A program made the translations under genes and the position numbers. Source: CAVZCK01 sp963798805 (lineage in GTDB: Bacteria; Pseudomonadota; Alphaproteobacteria; Rhizobiales; Rhodomicrobiaceae). Taken from it: a stretch of DNA of 64,000 nucleotides. The notes below the pieces were generated by a model. That model was not told the DNA's origin. It worked only from the letters and a program-made list of their open reading frames with translations, and made no database searches. Positions 8,136 to 17,661 of the stretch are shown here, in pieces. Positions within the stretch are counted from its first letter, which is position 1; each line of letters starts with the position of its first letter. The stretch covers positions 434,001 to 498,000 of the forward strand of contig CAWCVC010000011.1 of assembly GCA_963798805.1 (NCBI GenBank), in the 5' to 3' direction.

Positions 8136-8831
8136 ATGAACGCCTATCACGGACTTCAGCAGTTCAACAGCAGCATTGACTGCGAGGCATACCCATCCAC
8201 CCAGACCCTGCCACGCGATGTTCTCCTGGAGTTGATCGACCTTATCGGCCTCGCGATCATCCTGACCGACACATCCGGCCAGATCGTCCATATGAACAAG
8301 GCCGCCCGCCAGCTTCTGGGCGACAACGACGTCATTCAGCAGTGCCACGGCCGGCTGCGCGCCTTCAGCCGCAAATCCTCGGCCGACCTGCAGTCCGCCC
8401 TCTCGCTCGCGGCCGGCAATGTCGCCAATCTGCCGAGACAGGGCATCGCCGTGCCGCTGCATGACAGCGACGGCGCGGTGCGGGCCGCTTCCTGGGTGTT
8501 GCCGCTGCGCTCACAGTCGGGCGCGACGCATGAACACGGCGACGGCCGGTTCATCACCGTTATCATTCGGGAGTTGACGCGGGAGGCCACGATCTCTAGC
8601 GAGTTCTTCGCCCGCTGCTACGGCATCACCAACGCCGAAACGCGGCTGCTCGAACTGCTCGCCGAGGGTCTGACGGTGCTGGAGGCAGGGCAGCTCCTCG
8701 AGGTCTCTTCCAACACCGCCAGGACGCATTTGCGCAACCTGTTCGCCAAGACCGGCACGCACCGGCAGGCGGAGCTGATGCGTCTCGCCACGACCACCTT
8801 GCCGCCCGCATTCGTCTGCAGCCAGCCTTGA
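8136..8831 (+). CDS. LuxR-type helix-turn-helix regulator with PAS-like sensor
   Basis: The N-terminal half includes LIDLIGLAIILTDTSGQIVHMNKAARQLL, a PAS-like core, and a strand-rich middle. The C-terminal 65 residues form a LuxR/GerE helix-turn-helix (YGITNAETRLLELLAEGLTVLEAGQLLEVSSNTARTHLRNLFAKTG). The family binds DNA in response to a ligand, or constitutively, but no ligand can be inferred. The start is uncertain: ATGs at 8115 and 8136 and a TTG at 8043 are in frame, and none has a good ribosome site; 8136 gives 231 residues. It follows the Crp/Fnr gene after 114 bp in the same direction. Confidence 0.82.
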   Translation: MNAYHGLQQFNSSIDCEAYPSTQTLPRDVLLELIDLIGLAIILTDTSGQIVHMNKAARQLLGDNDVIQQCHGRLRAFSRKSSADLQSALSLAAGNVANLPRQGIAVPLHDSDGAVRAASWVLPLRSQSGATHEHGDGRFITVIIRELTREATISSEFFARCYGITNAETRLLELLAEGLTVLEAGQLLEVSSNTARTHLRNLFAKTGTHRQAELMRLATTTLPPAFVCSQP

Positions 8832-8975
8832 GGTCCGCTTGCGGGGTCTAAGCGGCCTTGAGATGGCGACCCGCCCGCGCATAAGCTGCCGAGATCAGGC
8901 GGCGGAGCGCGGGCGAGGTCTGCTGAATAGGAACCTGCTGGCATTGCGGGCGGTCGGCGTTCTCAAGACGCCGGC

Positions 8976-9003
8976 TTGACAGGGAAAAGCTCCGCTTTAT
9001 TCA
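8976..9003 (+). promoter_or_regulatory. Possible sigma-70-like promoter for the radical SAM gene
   Basis: TTGACA at 8976-8981 is a full -35 match. TATTCA at 8998-9003 is a weak -10, sixteen bases further on. A near-palindrome TCAATATTTGA overlaps the start-site region. It lies 36-63 bp before the start codon. On the minus strand, 8848-8990 is open without a start codon and could be a gene remnant, but this is weak. Confidence 0.3.
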
Positions 9004-9038
9004 ATATTTGAGTATTGCGTTTATGGGGGGAGGGGGAA

Positions 9039-10736
9039 ATGCTTTTCAAAGATGACTGGGCAAACGAGTTGTGTTTAGTCCAGTCGAAAACACAGGAAAA
9101 AACGCTCGTCATCTGCGCACATCTGAGACAAGGCCGCACGAAAAGGCGCTCCAGACAATTCATGCAGCCACTATCCGGGCTGCACATCGCCTCGATTGCG
9201 AAAGGGGCCGGCTGCGATGTCGATCTCTATCACGAGGACTGGCATGGCCCTTACGATACAGCCGGATCCACCGCTTATGATTTGGTTTTTCTGACCGGAT
9301 TGCAGGCCGACTTCGACCGGATGCGCCAGCTTGCCTATTTCTTCCGGCGTCGGGGAGCGACCGTTATCGCCGGCGGCAGCATCTGCACCCTGTTCCCCGA
9401 ATTTGCCTTGCAATTCTTCGACGCGGTCTGCGCCGGCGGTGTGGATGCCGTCGCGAGCGTCATCGCCGATTACCGCGCGGGAGTGCTCAAACCGATCTAT
9501 CGCTCGCCGTCAGAGCGGATCTCCGCCTATGAGGTCGATTATTCGATCTTCAGGAAAAGCGGCATCAGCCCGACCTCGCATCTGATCGAGGCATCGCGCG
9601 GCTGCAGCTTCCGCTGCAGCTTCTGCGTCATCCCAGCCGAAGGCGCGCGGCACGCCGCTTACGGTCTGGCGACCGTCAGCCGCGCCATCGACAATGCGAT
9701 CGCTGCGAGCCCGCGCTTCAGCTTCAGACGCTGGTGTCCGACGATCTTCTTTCTCGACAACAATTTCGCCGACCACCGGCAGGGAATGCTGCGGCTCGTC
9801 GATCTGCTGCTTGCGCATCCGCGCGTGCGCGGCTGGGGCGCGCTCGTCACCCAGGACGTGCTGCACGACCGCGAGCTGGTGAAGAGGCTGGCGGCGTCAA
9901 AATGCCGGATGCTGTTCATCGGCTTGGAGTCGCTCGACCGGGCTTTCCTGCGCCGATTCAACAAGACGCAGAACCTTTCGGCGCGCCAGGACATCATCGC
10001 TGACATCCGCTTCGCGGAGAGCCGTGGCATCGCCATCAGCTACGGCTATCTGTTCGATCCGCGCATGTTCACGGTCGAGGAGATGCGCGCGCAGGTCGAG
10101 GCGATCGCCGACACGCCCGGCTTCCCGATGCCGACCTATTTCAGCATGGTGTCGCCGCTCGCCGGCACGGAGGCGTTCTGGGCGGACGCCGAAAGCGGCG
10201 CCCTCGCGCCCGATCTGTGCCTCCGCGATCTCGACGGCGAGACGGTCGCCTATGCGCGCGCCCATCTGCGCAGCTCCGGCGAAGAGCTGACAGATTTCGC
10301 CGAGCGCATCTCGCGGCGGCCATGGACCCTCGTCAAATGGCACCGCGTGCTGCTTTCCCTGGCGAAGCGCCTCGCGCATTGCGGCCGGTTCGATCCGCTG
10401 CATTGGTGCGTGCTCGTCGGGAGCACGCTGCACAGCTATGTCTGGTCGTTCTCGCTGCCGGGCGCGCGCCGGACCTATCTTGCCGGCAGCGATGTGTTGG
10501 ACCCGCAATATTTAGAATTTCCCGCCGACATCTCCCGCGAGGACCGTCTGCGCCATTTCGAGCCGGTGAAGGTCACCGACGAGACAGGACGGCTCGCCGC
10601 CTGGCTCGAGCCCTATGCGGAGGCTTGGCGGCAGAGAAAGAACAGGGGGAGGCGCGCTCCAAAGCTGGCGGCGGCACCGGCTCTCATGGCGACCGCCGAT
10701 CCGTCAGGCGTCGAGCTCGACGCGCTCGGCAAATAG
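9039..10736 (+). CDS. B12-binding-type radical SAM protein
   Basis: This 565-residue protein has a cobalamin-binding-like N-terminal domain (about residues 20-150: a QPLSGLHIASIAKGAG helix, YDLVFLTGLQADFDRM, GATVIAGGS). A radical SAM barrel follows with the CxxxCxxC cluster at C189, C193 and C196 in EASRGCSFRCSFC. LFIGLESLD and YLFDPRMF are typical of this subgroup, which performs methylations and other radical chemistry on lipids, cofactors or peptides. The substrate is unknown, and no peptide or biosynthetic partner lies beside it. The ATG at 9039 follows GGAGGGGG and is preferred to a TTG at 9015. Its last 33 bases overlap the end of the convergent cyclase gene. Confidence 0.85.
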   Translation: MLFKDDWANELCLVQSKTQEKTLVICAHLRQGRTKRRSRQFMQPLSGLHIASIAKGAGCDVDLYHEDWHGPYDTAGSTAYDLVFLTGLQADFDRMRQLAYFFRRRGATVIAGGSICTLFPEFALQFFDAVCAGGVDAVASVIADYRAGVLKPIYRSPSERISAYEVDYSIFRKSGISPTSHLIEASRGCSFRCSFCVIPAEGARHAAYGLATVSRAIDNAIAASPRFSFRRWCPTIFFLDNNFADHRQGMLRLVDLLLAHPRVRGWGALVTQDVLHDRELVKRLAASKCRMLFIGLESLDRAFLRRFNKTQNLSARQDIIADIRFAESRGIAISYGYLFDPRMFTVEEMRAQVEAIADTPGFPMPTYFSMVSPLAGTEAFWADAESGALAPDLCLRDLDGETVAYARAHLRSSGEELTDFAERISRRPWTLVKWHRVLLSLAKRLAHCGRFDPLHWCVLVGSTLHSYVWSFSLPGARRTYLAGSDVLDPQYLEFPADISREDRLRHFEPVKVTDETGRLAAWLEPYAEAWRQRKNRGRRAPKLAAAPALMATADPSGVELDALGK

Positions 10737-13700
10737 CCGCTCGCGCGCGGCTTCGCAGCGCTCCTCAAAGGCCGGCGAACCGAGCCCGCGGGCGCGGCTT
10801 GCCGCCTCGTCCAGCAAGGATCTGGCACGCTCCGGCTCCGGCGGCTCCGAGCGCAGGGCGATTTCCGCCTCGACGCAAAGAACTTCCGGCGCGCACCAGA
10901 ACTCCTCGCATTCCTCCATCAGCGCCTGCGCCTCCGCGCAGAGGGTGCGAGCCTCGGCGATCTCGCCAAGCTCGCATTTGGCTCTCGCCAGAATGCACAG
11001 ATATCCAGGACAGCCGAGCCTGAGATTGAGCCGCTCGAAGGTCTCAAGCGCCTTTTCCATCTGGGCGATGCCGGCCGCGACCTGGCCTTGGATGTACAAA
11101 CCGTGTCCGGCAAAGAAGCGCCCGATGGTGGCGAAATGCTCCAGCCCGAATTCGGTCGAAATGTCGACCATGCGGCGCGCCTGAGCGTGCAGCTCCTCGA
11201 ATTCGCCGGCGAGATAATGCACCTGCAATTGATAGTTGATGGCGATCGCTGTGGTATGCGGGTGCTTCAGCTTCTCCGCGGCCCTAATGCATTCGAGGCC
11301 GATCCGACGCGAGGCCTCATATTCCCCGAGACAGTAGAGCGCGAGGCTCAGCACCGTCTGGCTGTTCACCTTGACGTTCTGGCCGAACAGAAAGGTAACG
11401 TTGTCGTCGCGCTCCGGCAGGTAATTGGCGAGCGCCGTCTCGAGCGCCTGCCGCGCTTGCCGGTATTCGCCGAGGGCGAGCAGCGCCAGTCCGAGCATGC
11501 GGTTGCCGACGACCGTGCCCGAGGCGTATTTCGCCGCCTCGGCGATCTGGATGAATTTGCGGGCGGTCTCGGCGGCCTGGCGGATCTTCCCGGTCGAGAC
11601 GTTGTAGGTGAACTGCCCGTACATAAACGGGAACACCATCGGCGAGATGCCGCCGATCCTCGACAGCGCAAATCCGCGCTCGCAGCAATCCGCGACTTCG
11701 GGAGAGGACGCGCCTTTGACCGCAACGAGCGGCCCGATCAGTGCGGTCTGCAGCTTCAGCTCGGCCTGCTGTCTTTGCGCCTGATCGGCGACGCGATCGA
11801 GAAGGCCGATACCGCGCTTGAGATGATTGATCGCCTCCAGATCGGCCGAGGCACGGATCTGCGCCTTGCCCGCGATCAGCCAATAGTCGATGGCGCGGCT
11901 GAATTCCTCCGCCGCCGTTAGATGATGGGCGATCACCTCCGGCTGTGCCGCAGCAATGCCGGGGAAATTTGCCAGGATAGTATCGGCAATCGTCGCATGA
12001 AGCTGCTGCCGCCGGCTCTTCAGCAAGGTGCCGTAGGCGGCGTCCTGGATCAGCGCATGCCTGAAGAAATAGACGGCGTCGGGCACGGTGCCGCGCCGGT
12101 AGACCAGACCCGAGGCGATCAGCCGGGCAAGGCCGTCGTCCAGCTCGGCATCCGCAAGGCCGGCGACCGATTGCAGCAATTCGTGAGAGAATTCGCGGCC
12201 GATGACGCTGCCGACCTCCGCCAGCCCCTTCACCGGCCCGAGACGGTCGAGCCTTGCGGTCAGCGAGTCCTGAAGCGTGCTCGGCAGGGCCACATCCGGC
12301 AGCAGGCCGCGCAATCTGAAGCCGCCCTCCGCCTCCTCGAGCACGCCGCTGTCGAGCAGCGTTCGGGTCAGCTCCTCCAGGAACAGCGGAACGCCGTCGC
12401 TTCGCTCCAGGATCTGCTCGGTCAGCTCCGGCGGCAGCGCCTTCCCGCCGGCCACGCCCGAAATCACCGCCGCGCCATCGCGCCAGCCGAATCTGGAGAG
12501 CGAGATCAGCGTCACGGAAGGATGTGGAATCCACACCGGCTGATATTCCGGCCGCGCCGTGACGATCAGCAGGATGCGGTGCTTGACGATCTCCGACACC
12601 AGCCGGTCGAGCAGCTCGACCGAGGTCGGATCGATCCAGTGCGCGTCTTCGAGAATGACGAGCACCGGCGCCTGCCGCGACAGCGCGATCGGATAGTCGA
12701 GGAAGGCTTTGATCGCTGCGTCCTTGCGCTGCGGCGCGGTGAGCGAGGCGAGGCGCTGGCTTTGCACGCTGATGCCTAGGAGACCGGCCATGTCCTCTGC
12801 GGCGACGGCCGGCTCGTCGAGGATCGGCCCGAAGAAGCGTGTCAGCTTGGCGAGCTTCTCCGCATCGGTGTCCTCATCGCCGAGCTCGGCCGCCTTCTTC
12901 ATATGGCTCAGGAAGGGAAACAGCGCCGACTGCGTGTGCAGCGGCGAGCAGAAGAAGCGCAGGCAGTGGCCGGGCGCGATTTCGAATTCCTGGCGGACAC
13001 GGTTCAGAATGCGCGACTTGCCGATGCCGGCCTCGCCGGACAGCAGCACGACGCGGCCTTCGCCGCCGCGGGCCTGGTCCCACCGCCTGCGCAACAGGGC
13101 GACCTCGTCCTCCCGGCCGATGAACGGGGTGGCTTCGCCGCGCAGCGCCTCGAAGCGGCTGTCGATCGGCGACAGACTCAGCACCTCAAAGGCGCTGACC
13201 GGGCCGGCAAAGCCCTTGGCCTGAACGCCCGAGCGGCTCGCCAGCTCGAAGAGGCCGCCGACCAGCCGCCGCGTGCTGTCGGAAATCAGAATGCCGTTCG
13301 GCGGCGCCATGGCCTGCAGCCGCGCCGCCAGATTGGGCGTCTCCCCGACTGCAAGACGCTCGCCGGTCAGCGGCGTATCGCGCGGCTGACCGATGACGAC
13401 GAGGCCCGTTGCGATGCCGATGCGGACGTTGAAGCGGAAATTCGAATGGGTGAGCGCGGGCAGGTCATGGATGATTTCCAGCGCCGCCCTGACCGCACGT
13501 TCGGCGTCGTTCTCGGTGGCTTGCGGATAGCCGAAATAGGCGAGCACCCCGTCGCCGAGATACTGCGCGATCGTGCCGCTATAATTGCCGATCGCGGCGG
13601 CGACATGGGCGCGATAGACCCGCAGGACCTCGCTCAGCTCTTCCGGATCGAGCGCGGTCGCCGCTTCCGTCGACCCGACCAGATCGCAGAACATCACGGT

Positions 13701-13766
13701 CAGCTGCCGGCGCTCGCTCGAACGTTGGAAATCCCGCTCCGAAGAAGCCTTATCTTCCGCGCTCAT
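10704..13766 (-). CDS. Adenylate/guanylate cyclase-AAA-TPR multidomain regulator
   Basis: The 1020-residue protein begins with a class III nucleotide cyclase domain: metal-binding D28 in FCDLVGST and D72 in YLGDGVLAYFG, with GETPNLAARLQ further on. A STAND/AAA-type ATPase module follows (Walker A GEAGIGKS; the Walker B-like strand VLVILEDAHW). The C-terminal half is TPR-like helical repeats (LALLALGEYRQARQALETAL, ALYCLGEYEASRRIGLE). This architecture is common in rhizobial genomes and is thought to couple cAMP synthesis to a protein interaction signal. The start at 13766 places the cyclase at the N-terminus; a longer frame to 13889 adds no domain. The 3' end overlaps the convergent radical SAM gene by 33 bp. 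Confidence 0.88.
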   Translation of the reverse strand: MSAEDKASSERDFQRSSERRQLTVMFCDLVGSTEAATALDPEELSEVLRVYRAHVAAAIGNYSGTIAQYLGDGVLAYFGYPQATENDAERAVRAALEIIHDLPALTHSNFRFNVRIGIATGLVVIGQPRDTPLTGERLAVGETPNLAARLQAMAPPNGILISDSTRRLVGGLFELASRSGVQAKGFAGPVSAFEVLSLSPIDSRFEALRGEATPFIGREDEVALLRRRWDQARGGEGRVVLLSGEAGIGKSRILNRVRQEFEIAPGHCLRFFCSPLHTQSALFPFLSHMKKAAELGDEDTDAEKLAKLTRFFGPILDEPAVAAEDMAGLLGISVQSQRLASLTAPQRKDAAIKAFLDYPIALSRQAPVLVILEDAHWIDPTSVELLDRLVSEIVKHRILLIVTARPEYQPVWIPHPSVTLISLSRFGWRDGAAVISGVAGGKALPPELTEQILERSDGVPLFLEELTRTLLDSGVLEEAEGGFRLRGLLPDVALPSTLQDSLTARLDRLGPVKGLAEVGSVIGREFSHELLQSVAGLADAELDDGLARLIASGLVYRRGTVPDAVYFFRHALIQDAAYGTLLKSRRQQLHATIADTILANFPGIAAAQPEVIAHHLTAAEEFSRAIDYWLIAGKAQIRASADLEAINHLKRGIGLLDRVADQAQRQQAELKLQTALIGPLVAVKGASSPEVADCCERGFALSRIGGISPMVFPFMYGQFTYNVSTGKIRQAAETARKFIQIAEAAKYASGTVVGNRMLGLALLALGEYRQARQALETALANYLPERDDNVTFLFGQNVKVNSQTVLSLALYCLGEYEASRRIGLECIRAAEKLKHPHTTAIAINYQLQVHYLAGEFEELHAQARRMVDISTEFGLEHFATIGRFFAGHGLYIQGQVAAGIAQMEKALETFERLNLRLGCPGYLCILARAKCELGEIAEARTLCAEAQALMEECEEFWCAPEVLCVEAEIALRSEPPEPERARSLLDEAASRARGLGSPAFEERCEAARERLFAERVELDA

Positions 13767-13931
13767 GCCCAAACAGCCGCTTCGGTCCCCAGGCGCAATG
13801 GTGCGCTGCACCTCGCATCCGCCATGCGAAAACGCACCATTCTTACCGCGCAGCGCGGGCAGCGCAACATAAATGGGAAAGCGCGGCACGGCCGGCGTTA
13901 CCCTCCCCTGCCGGCATTTAACTGCAACGCG

Positions 13932-16265
13932 TCATGGATTGGCGCCGGTCTCTCCGCCGGCCGTTGTCACGGGCGGCTGCAGCAGGGTCAGTCCGCGGCA
14001 GAAATTCTCGCTCGCGCATTGCAGCCTGAAGCGGATGGTTCCCGCTTTCTCGGGGGTCAACGCTTTCGAAGTGTCTTTCACGCAGGAGCGGCTGCCGCTG
14101 AAGGCATCGATGATCGCTTTCGAATTGTGGGACAGATAAAAGGCGAGCGGAACCTCGAAGCTGCGCAGGTCGAGCGAGATCTGGTTCGGTCTGAGCGGCC
14201 CGAACTGATCGTCGAAATCGGGAAAATCCGCAGTTTCCTCTTTTCGGCAAGCCTCGCTTTCGACGTCTGGTTTCCTATCACCTCGGCCCGCCCGTGGCGA
14301 GATCAGGCGCTTGATCTGAAGTGTCAGATTCCTGTCCGTATAAAGATTCGTGATCGCGACCTGAGCGCGCACCTGCCTCGTCATCAGGATCGCCCGGATC
14401 GGCGTGAACAAAGCGCTCTGATCGGGATCGGGCGGATATTGGCTGTCGAGGATGATGACGTGGATCGAGATCTCCGGGTCTTTGCCCGGGGCGCGGCCGA
14501 TCTCCCGGTCCCTGAGCTGATCTATGATCTGCAGCAGCGTCTCCACCCCGGAATTCTCGTAATAACCGCCATCGGCAAGCCCGCGGGCCGTCGCCTGCTT
14601 GCCCCACTGCCTCTTCAGATAGCCGGAGCCGATGACCACCGGAAAGCCCGCGCTCAGCGCCACCGCCGAGCCAATCTTCAGGTCCTCGCCAACTGTCCAT
14701 TTGGCGTCATCCTGGTCCGGGGCCTTGTTGAGAATCCGCTCCACGGACTCGAACGCGCTCTCGTCCTGCCGGCGGTTGCTACGGACGCTGAAAGGCGCCG
14801 CGACGATCTGGTAGCCGCGATCGACATCGGTCATGTTGAGGATGAGCGCGCCGCCCGACCGTTCCGGATGCCAGGCGCCGGTGACGGACTCCGAGAACGG
14901 GTTGACCGTCGCGCCGGGTCTCGTCTGCCAGGGCTCTGCGATGATATTCGCGAAGGCCGCCGAGCGGTTCAGCCGCTCGACCGAAAAAGGCAGGATGGCC
15001 TGAAATATGTTCGGGAACAGCCCGACGCCGAGCAGCGGCGAGAGGAAATCCTCATCGAGCAGCGTCTCGGTCCTGGTCTCGAACTCACCCTTGTAGTCCG
15101 GACCGCCATCCGGCAACGGGTTGCACTCGACGGTCTCCTTGTTCGGGGCGGATTCGTCGGCCAGCCGGTTGAAGATCGCCGAGCCCCAACTGCCGCCTGA
15201 GATCCCGCTGATCACAAAAACATGCTGGGCAAAGCTCGGACAGCGATCCTGGAAGCGGGCCAGCGTGAGCGCAGTGTGCCTGGCGGAGTAGAGACCGCCG
15301 CCGGAGGCCGCAACCATGAAGACGGGATAGGGCACGCCGGCGGATGCGAAGCGGTCTTTGTCCTTGCGCGCCGCGTACCATGCGTCGAAGGCCTGCTGGG
15401 TGTTCAGATATTTTGCCGCCTCGGCCGGGTCCGCCACCTTGACAGGCCTCACCTCATAGTCGCTGAGGCCAAACCGCCACAGAACCAGGACATAGGCGAC
15501 CAGAACGGCCAGATAGGCAGCATTGAGGAAGGGTGAGAAATTGTAGAAATAGCGCACGATCAGCATCAGGCAGGTGCTGAACAGCAGGACCAGCGCCAGG
15601 GCTCCCAAAAAACGGGAGACCGCGAATGGCCAGATCAGGATCAGCGCGGCGAGAGCGGCGAAAACCAGAAAGCCGACCGGGAAACGCCGGTACCGTGCCA
15701 GCCGCCGCACCAGATTCGAATCGAGGCTGCGGCCGCGCAGCACCGCCGCGATGAGAAAGACGGCAGCCGAGAGCCCCAGCAGCACAGCCGCGACCTGGAA
15801 GTCGAGCGGTTGGAACACCAGGTCCTGAAGCAGTTCGTGCGACGTGTGTGGACCGATCAGTATGGGCGCCTGGGGATCGCTCAGATCTTTTGCGGGATCG
15901 CCAAGGCCGGCGATCATGATGCCCGCAACAGCTGCCGCCGGCAGCAGGACCGCTGCGAGGCCGGGGAAGACGCGCAGATAGCCCGCAAGCACCGGGTGCT
16001 CTTTCGAGTCTGCTTCCGGCTGATCCTCCATCGTATCCTTGATGACCAGCCACGAGACATAAGTGAGCAGCCCGAGCGCGGCAATCGACATCAATATATG
16101 GCGGAGATGCTGAACCGGTTCTTGGGCGAAGGCTCGATAAAGCTCCTGCGTTTGATTGAAAAACGCAAGAACAGCCACTGTGAAGCCGACAATGACAATG
16201 TAAGGAAGAGTAAACCAAAGCGCCCAGACGAAAGTCTTTGTGTACCCAGCTACCCGGTCGAGCAT
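13932..16265 (-). CDS. Membrane-anchored patatin-like phospholipase
   Basis: The 777-residue protein has several hydrophobic segments in its first 270 residues (for example FVWALWFTLPYIVIVGFTVAVLAFF and FLVFAALAALILIWPF). A patatin-type hydrolase domain follows: the oxyanion motif VAASGGGLYSARHTAL, the nucleophile elbow GISGGS, and the aspartate in LADGGYYENSG. Patatins use a Ser-Asp dyad to release fatty acids from lipids. This one would face its substrate at the inner membrane, but its topology and lipid specificity are unknown. The ATG at 16265 lies nine bases after GGAGG and is preferred to a TTG at 16286. The cyclase gene follows on the same strand after 165 bp. Confidence 0.82.
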   Translation of the reverse strand: MLDRVAGYTKTFVWALWFTLPYIVIVGFTVAVLAFFNQTQELYRAFAQEPVQHLRHILMSIAALGLLTYVSWLVIKDTMEDQPEADSKEHPVLAGYLRVFPGLAAVLLPAAAVAGIMIAGLGDPAKDLSDPQAPILIGPHTSHELLQDLVFQPLDFQVAAVLLGLSAAVFLIAAVLRGRSLDSNLVRRLARYRRFPVGFLVFAALAALILIWPFAVSRFLGALALVLLFSTCLMLIVRYFYNFSPFLNAAYLAVLVAYVLVLWRFGLSDYEVRPVKVADPAEAAKYLNTQQAFDAWYAARKDKDRFASAGVPYPVFMVAASGGGLYSARHTALTLARFQDRCPSFAQHVFVISGISGGSWGSAIFNRLADESAPNKETVECNPLPDGGPDYKGEFETRTETLLDEDFLSPLLGVGLFPNIFQAILPFSVERLNRSAAFANIIAEPWQTRPGATVNPFSESVTGAWHPERSGGALILNMTDVDRGYQIVAAPFSVRSNRRQDESAFESVERILNKAPDQDDAKWTVGEDLKIGSAVALSAGFPVVIGSGYLKRQWGKQATARGLADGGYYENSGVETLLQIIDQLRDREIGRAPGKDPEISIHVIILDSQYPPDPDQSALFTPIRAILMTRQVRAQVAITNLYTDRNLTLQIKRLISPRAGRGDRKPDVESEACRKEETADFPDFDDQFGPLRPNQISLDLRSFEVPLAFYLSHNSKAIIDAFSGSRSCVKDTSKALTPEKAGTIRFRLQCASENFCRGLTLLQPPVTTAGGETGANP

Positions 16266-16926
16266 CTGTCGCAGGCCTCCGAGCAACCCCGGCGAAATAA
16301 AACGGGGAAATATTGTGCATCATAGCTTGAAGGTCGAGGCGAGACGAGAGCTTTTTATGCAAGCTTTGGTTGCCGAGTCTTTAAGCTGGTCGGTCCCGTC
16401 GGCCGAATTGGACGCCATCAGAAGCCGAGCAGCATGTGGATCGCGCGCAGCGGCGTGATCCTGAAAATGCGCATTGGCACGGCGTTCCAAAGGCATCGAG
16501 GTTTCGAGCTTCGACGGGCTACGGAAGACCGAGGCGCTGATCAGGACCGAGCAGCATGAGCGCTCCCGTGTGTTGGCGATCCGCGATAGCCAAAGGGCGC
16601 AGATCTTCGCCGGATAACGCCACAGTTCGCAGCTGCGGCCGGATGATCCTGGTTTCCGGCCGCGCCACGACGATCCGCGGCTCCCACGCTAATTCTCCCC
16701 GACGAAGCGACCAGCAACCAATCCAGCCGTGCTCATTAGCCATAGGCGGTCGGTGAAAATGCCGCCGTCGCGGTCGCGGATGCGGGCAGTCCGCTCAACT
16801 GTGTGTTTCATACGCACGATGCCCCGGATCCCTCTGCGACACAGTCACGACATTTCGCTTGACCGTTTTTCATCGATAAGTCTAGCTAACATGCTAGCTA
16901 GCCTAATTTAACAAGTAGCAGGGTCG
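16266..16926. other. 660-bp intergenic stretch without a convincing gene
   Basis: Only short frames occur here. A leftward 74-codon frame at 16519-16743 is Arg/Leu-rich with no family I can name and no ribosome site. The region close to the GntR start is AT-rich and contains CTAGC and GCTAG half-repeats around 16882-16902. These may be promoter or operator elements. Otherwise I see nothing functional, and the stretch may be gene debris. Confidence 0.5.
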
Positions 16927-17634
16927 ATGGGGCGGCTTGCGATAACCGGTTCGCAGCGCGAGAAACTCCCGCTTCGTGCATCGAAGGCCGGCTTCGTCTA
17001 TGAGCATCTGAAGACAGCGATTGTTACCGGCGAATTGCGACCGGGCGACCCTCTCGACAAAGTGGGGTTGGCAGAAAAGTTCGGAGCCAGCCGTCAGCCG
17101 ATTTCTAATGCCATCGACCGGCTTTCCTTTGACGGCCTTGTCGATGTCGTCCCCCAGCACGGATCATTCGTTTCGAAGCTGCGTGCCAGGCAGATCACCG
17201 AGCGCTTCTTTATCAGGCGGGCGATCGAGTCCGAATTCGCCGCCATAGCTGCAGCCTCCGTCACCGACGAATTGCTCCGGCAGCTTGATCTCAATTTGCG
17301 CTACCAGCAGGTCGCGCTGGACGCCGGCGAAAGCCTCGGCTTCCTGCAGCTCGATTATCAGTTCCATCAGATCATTTGCGAGACGAACCCTATCGAGGAG
17401 GCCGTCCGCATTCTCGACCGGCTTGAAGCCTATCTTGGCAGGATCCGCTACATGCTGCTTCCGAGATCGGACCGTCCGGCCCAGACCATCGAAGAGCACA
17501 AAGCGATCCGCAACGCGATCGCCAGCGGAAAGCCGGCGAAAGCGTCCGACGCGATGCGGAACCATATCTATGCCGTCGAAAGGCACTTCCAAGAGTTCGT
17601 TATCGCCAGACCGGACCTTTTTGAAAACGAATAG
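16927..17634 (+). CDS. GntR-family (FCD subfamily) transcriptional regulator
   Basis: This 235-residue protein has an N-terminal GntR winged helix (YEHLKTAIVTGELRPGDPL, then LAEKFGASRQPISNAIDRLSFDGLVDVVPQHGSFV). An all-helical FCD effector domain follows (RRAIESEFAAIAA, LDYQFHQIICETN, HKAIRNAIASGKPAKASDAMRNHI), whose Asp/His residues usually bind a metal and a carboxylate sugar acid. It heads the operon that continues with a sugar ABC transporter, an aldo/keto reductase and a lactonase. It is therefore the likely local repressor, responding to a sugar or sugar acid. The stop codon touches a palindrome (17634-17645) in front of the binding-protein gene. Confidence 0.9.
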   Translation: MGRLAITGSQREKLPLRASKAGFVYEHLKTAIVTGELRPGDPLDKVGLAEKFGASRQPISNAIDRLSFDGLVDVVPQHGSFVSKLRARQITERFFIRRAIESEFAAIAAASVTDELLRQLDLNLRYQQVALDAGESLGFLQLDYQFHQIICETNPIEEAVRILDRLEAYLGRIRYMLLPRSDRPAQTIEEHKAIRNAIASGKPAKASDAMRNHIYAVERHFQEFVIARPDLFENE

Positions 17635-17645
17635 CACAATTGTGC
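17634..17645. promoter_or_regulatory. Candidate GntR operator before the binding-protein gene
   Basis: GCACAATTGTGC is a perfect 12-bp palindrome. It overlaps the last base of the GntR stop codon and lies 16 bp before the binding-protein start. An operator here would let the regulator tune transporter expression separately from itself. Chance occurrence cannot be excluded. Confidence 0.4.
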
Positions 17646-17661
17646 ACTATGGGAGGAAGAC

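Noticed and set aside
12903..15200. Rightward open frame of 765 codons across the cyclase and patatin genes
   Set aside because: It runs antisense through two well-supported genes and their gap, has no ribosome site and shows no domain.
16519..16743. Leftward frame of 74 codons
   Set aside because: No ribosome site and no recognisable family; treated as part of a non-coding or decayed stretch.
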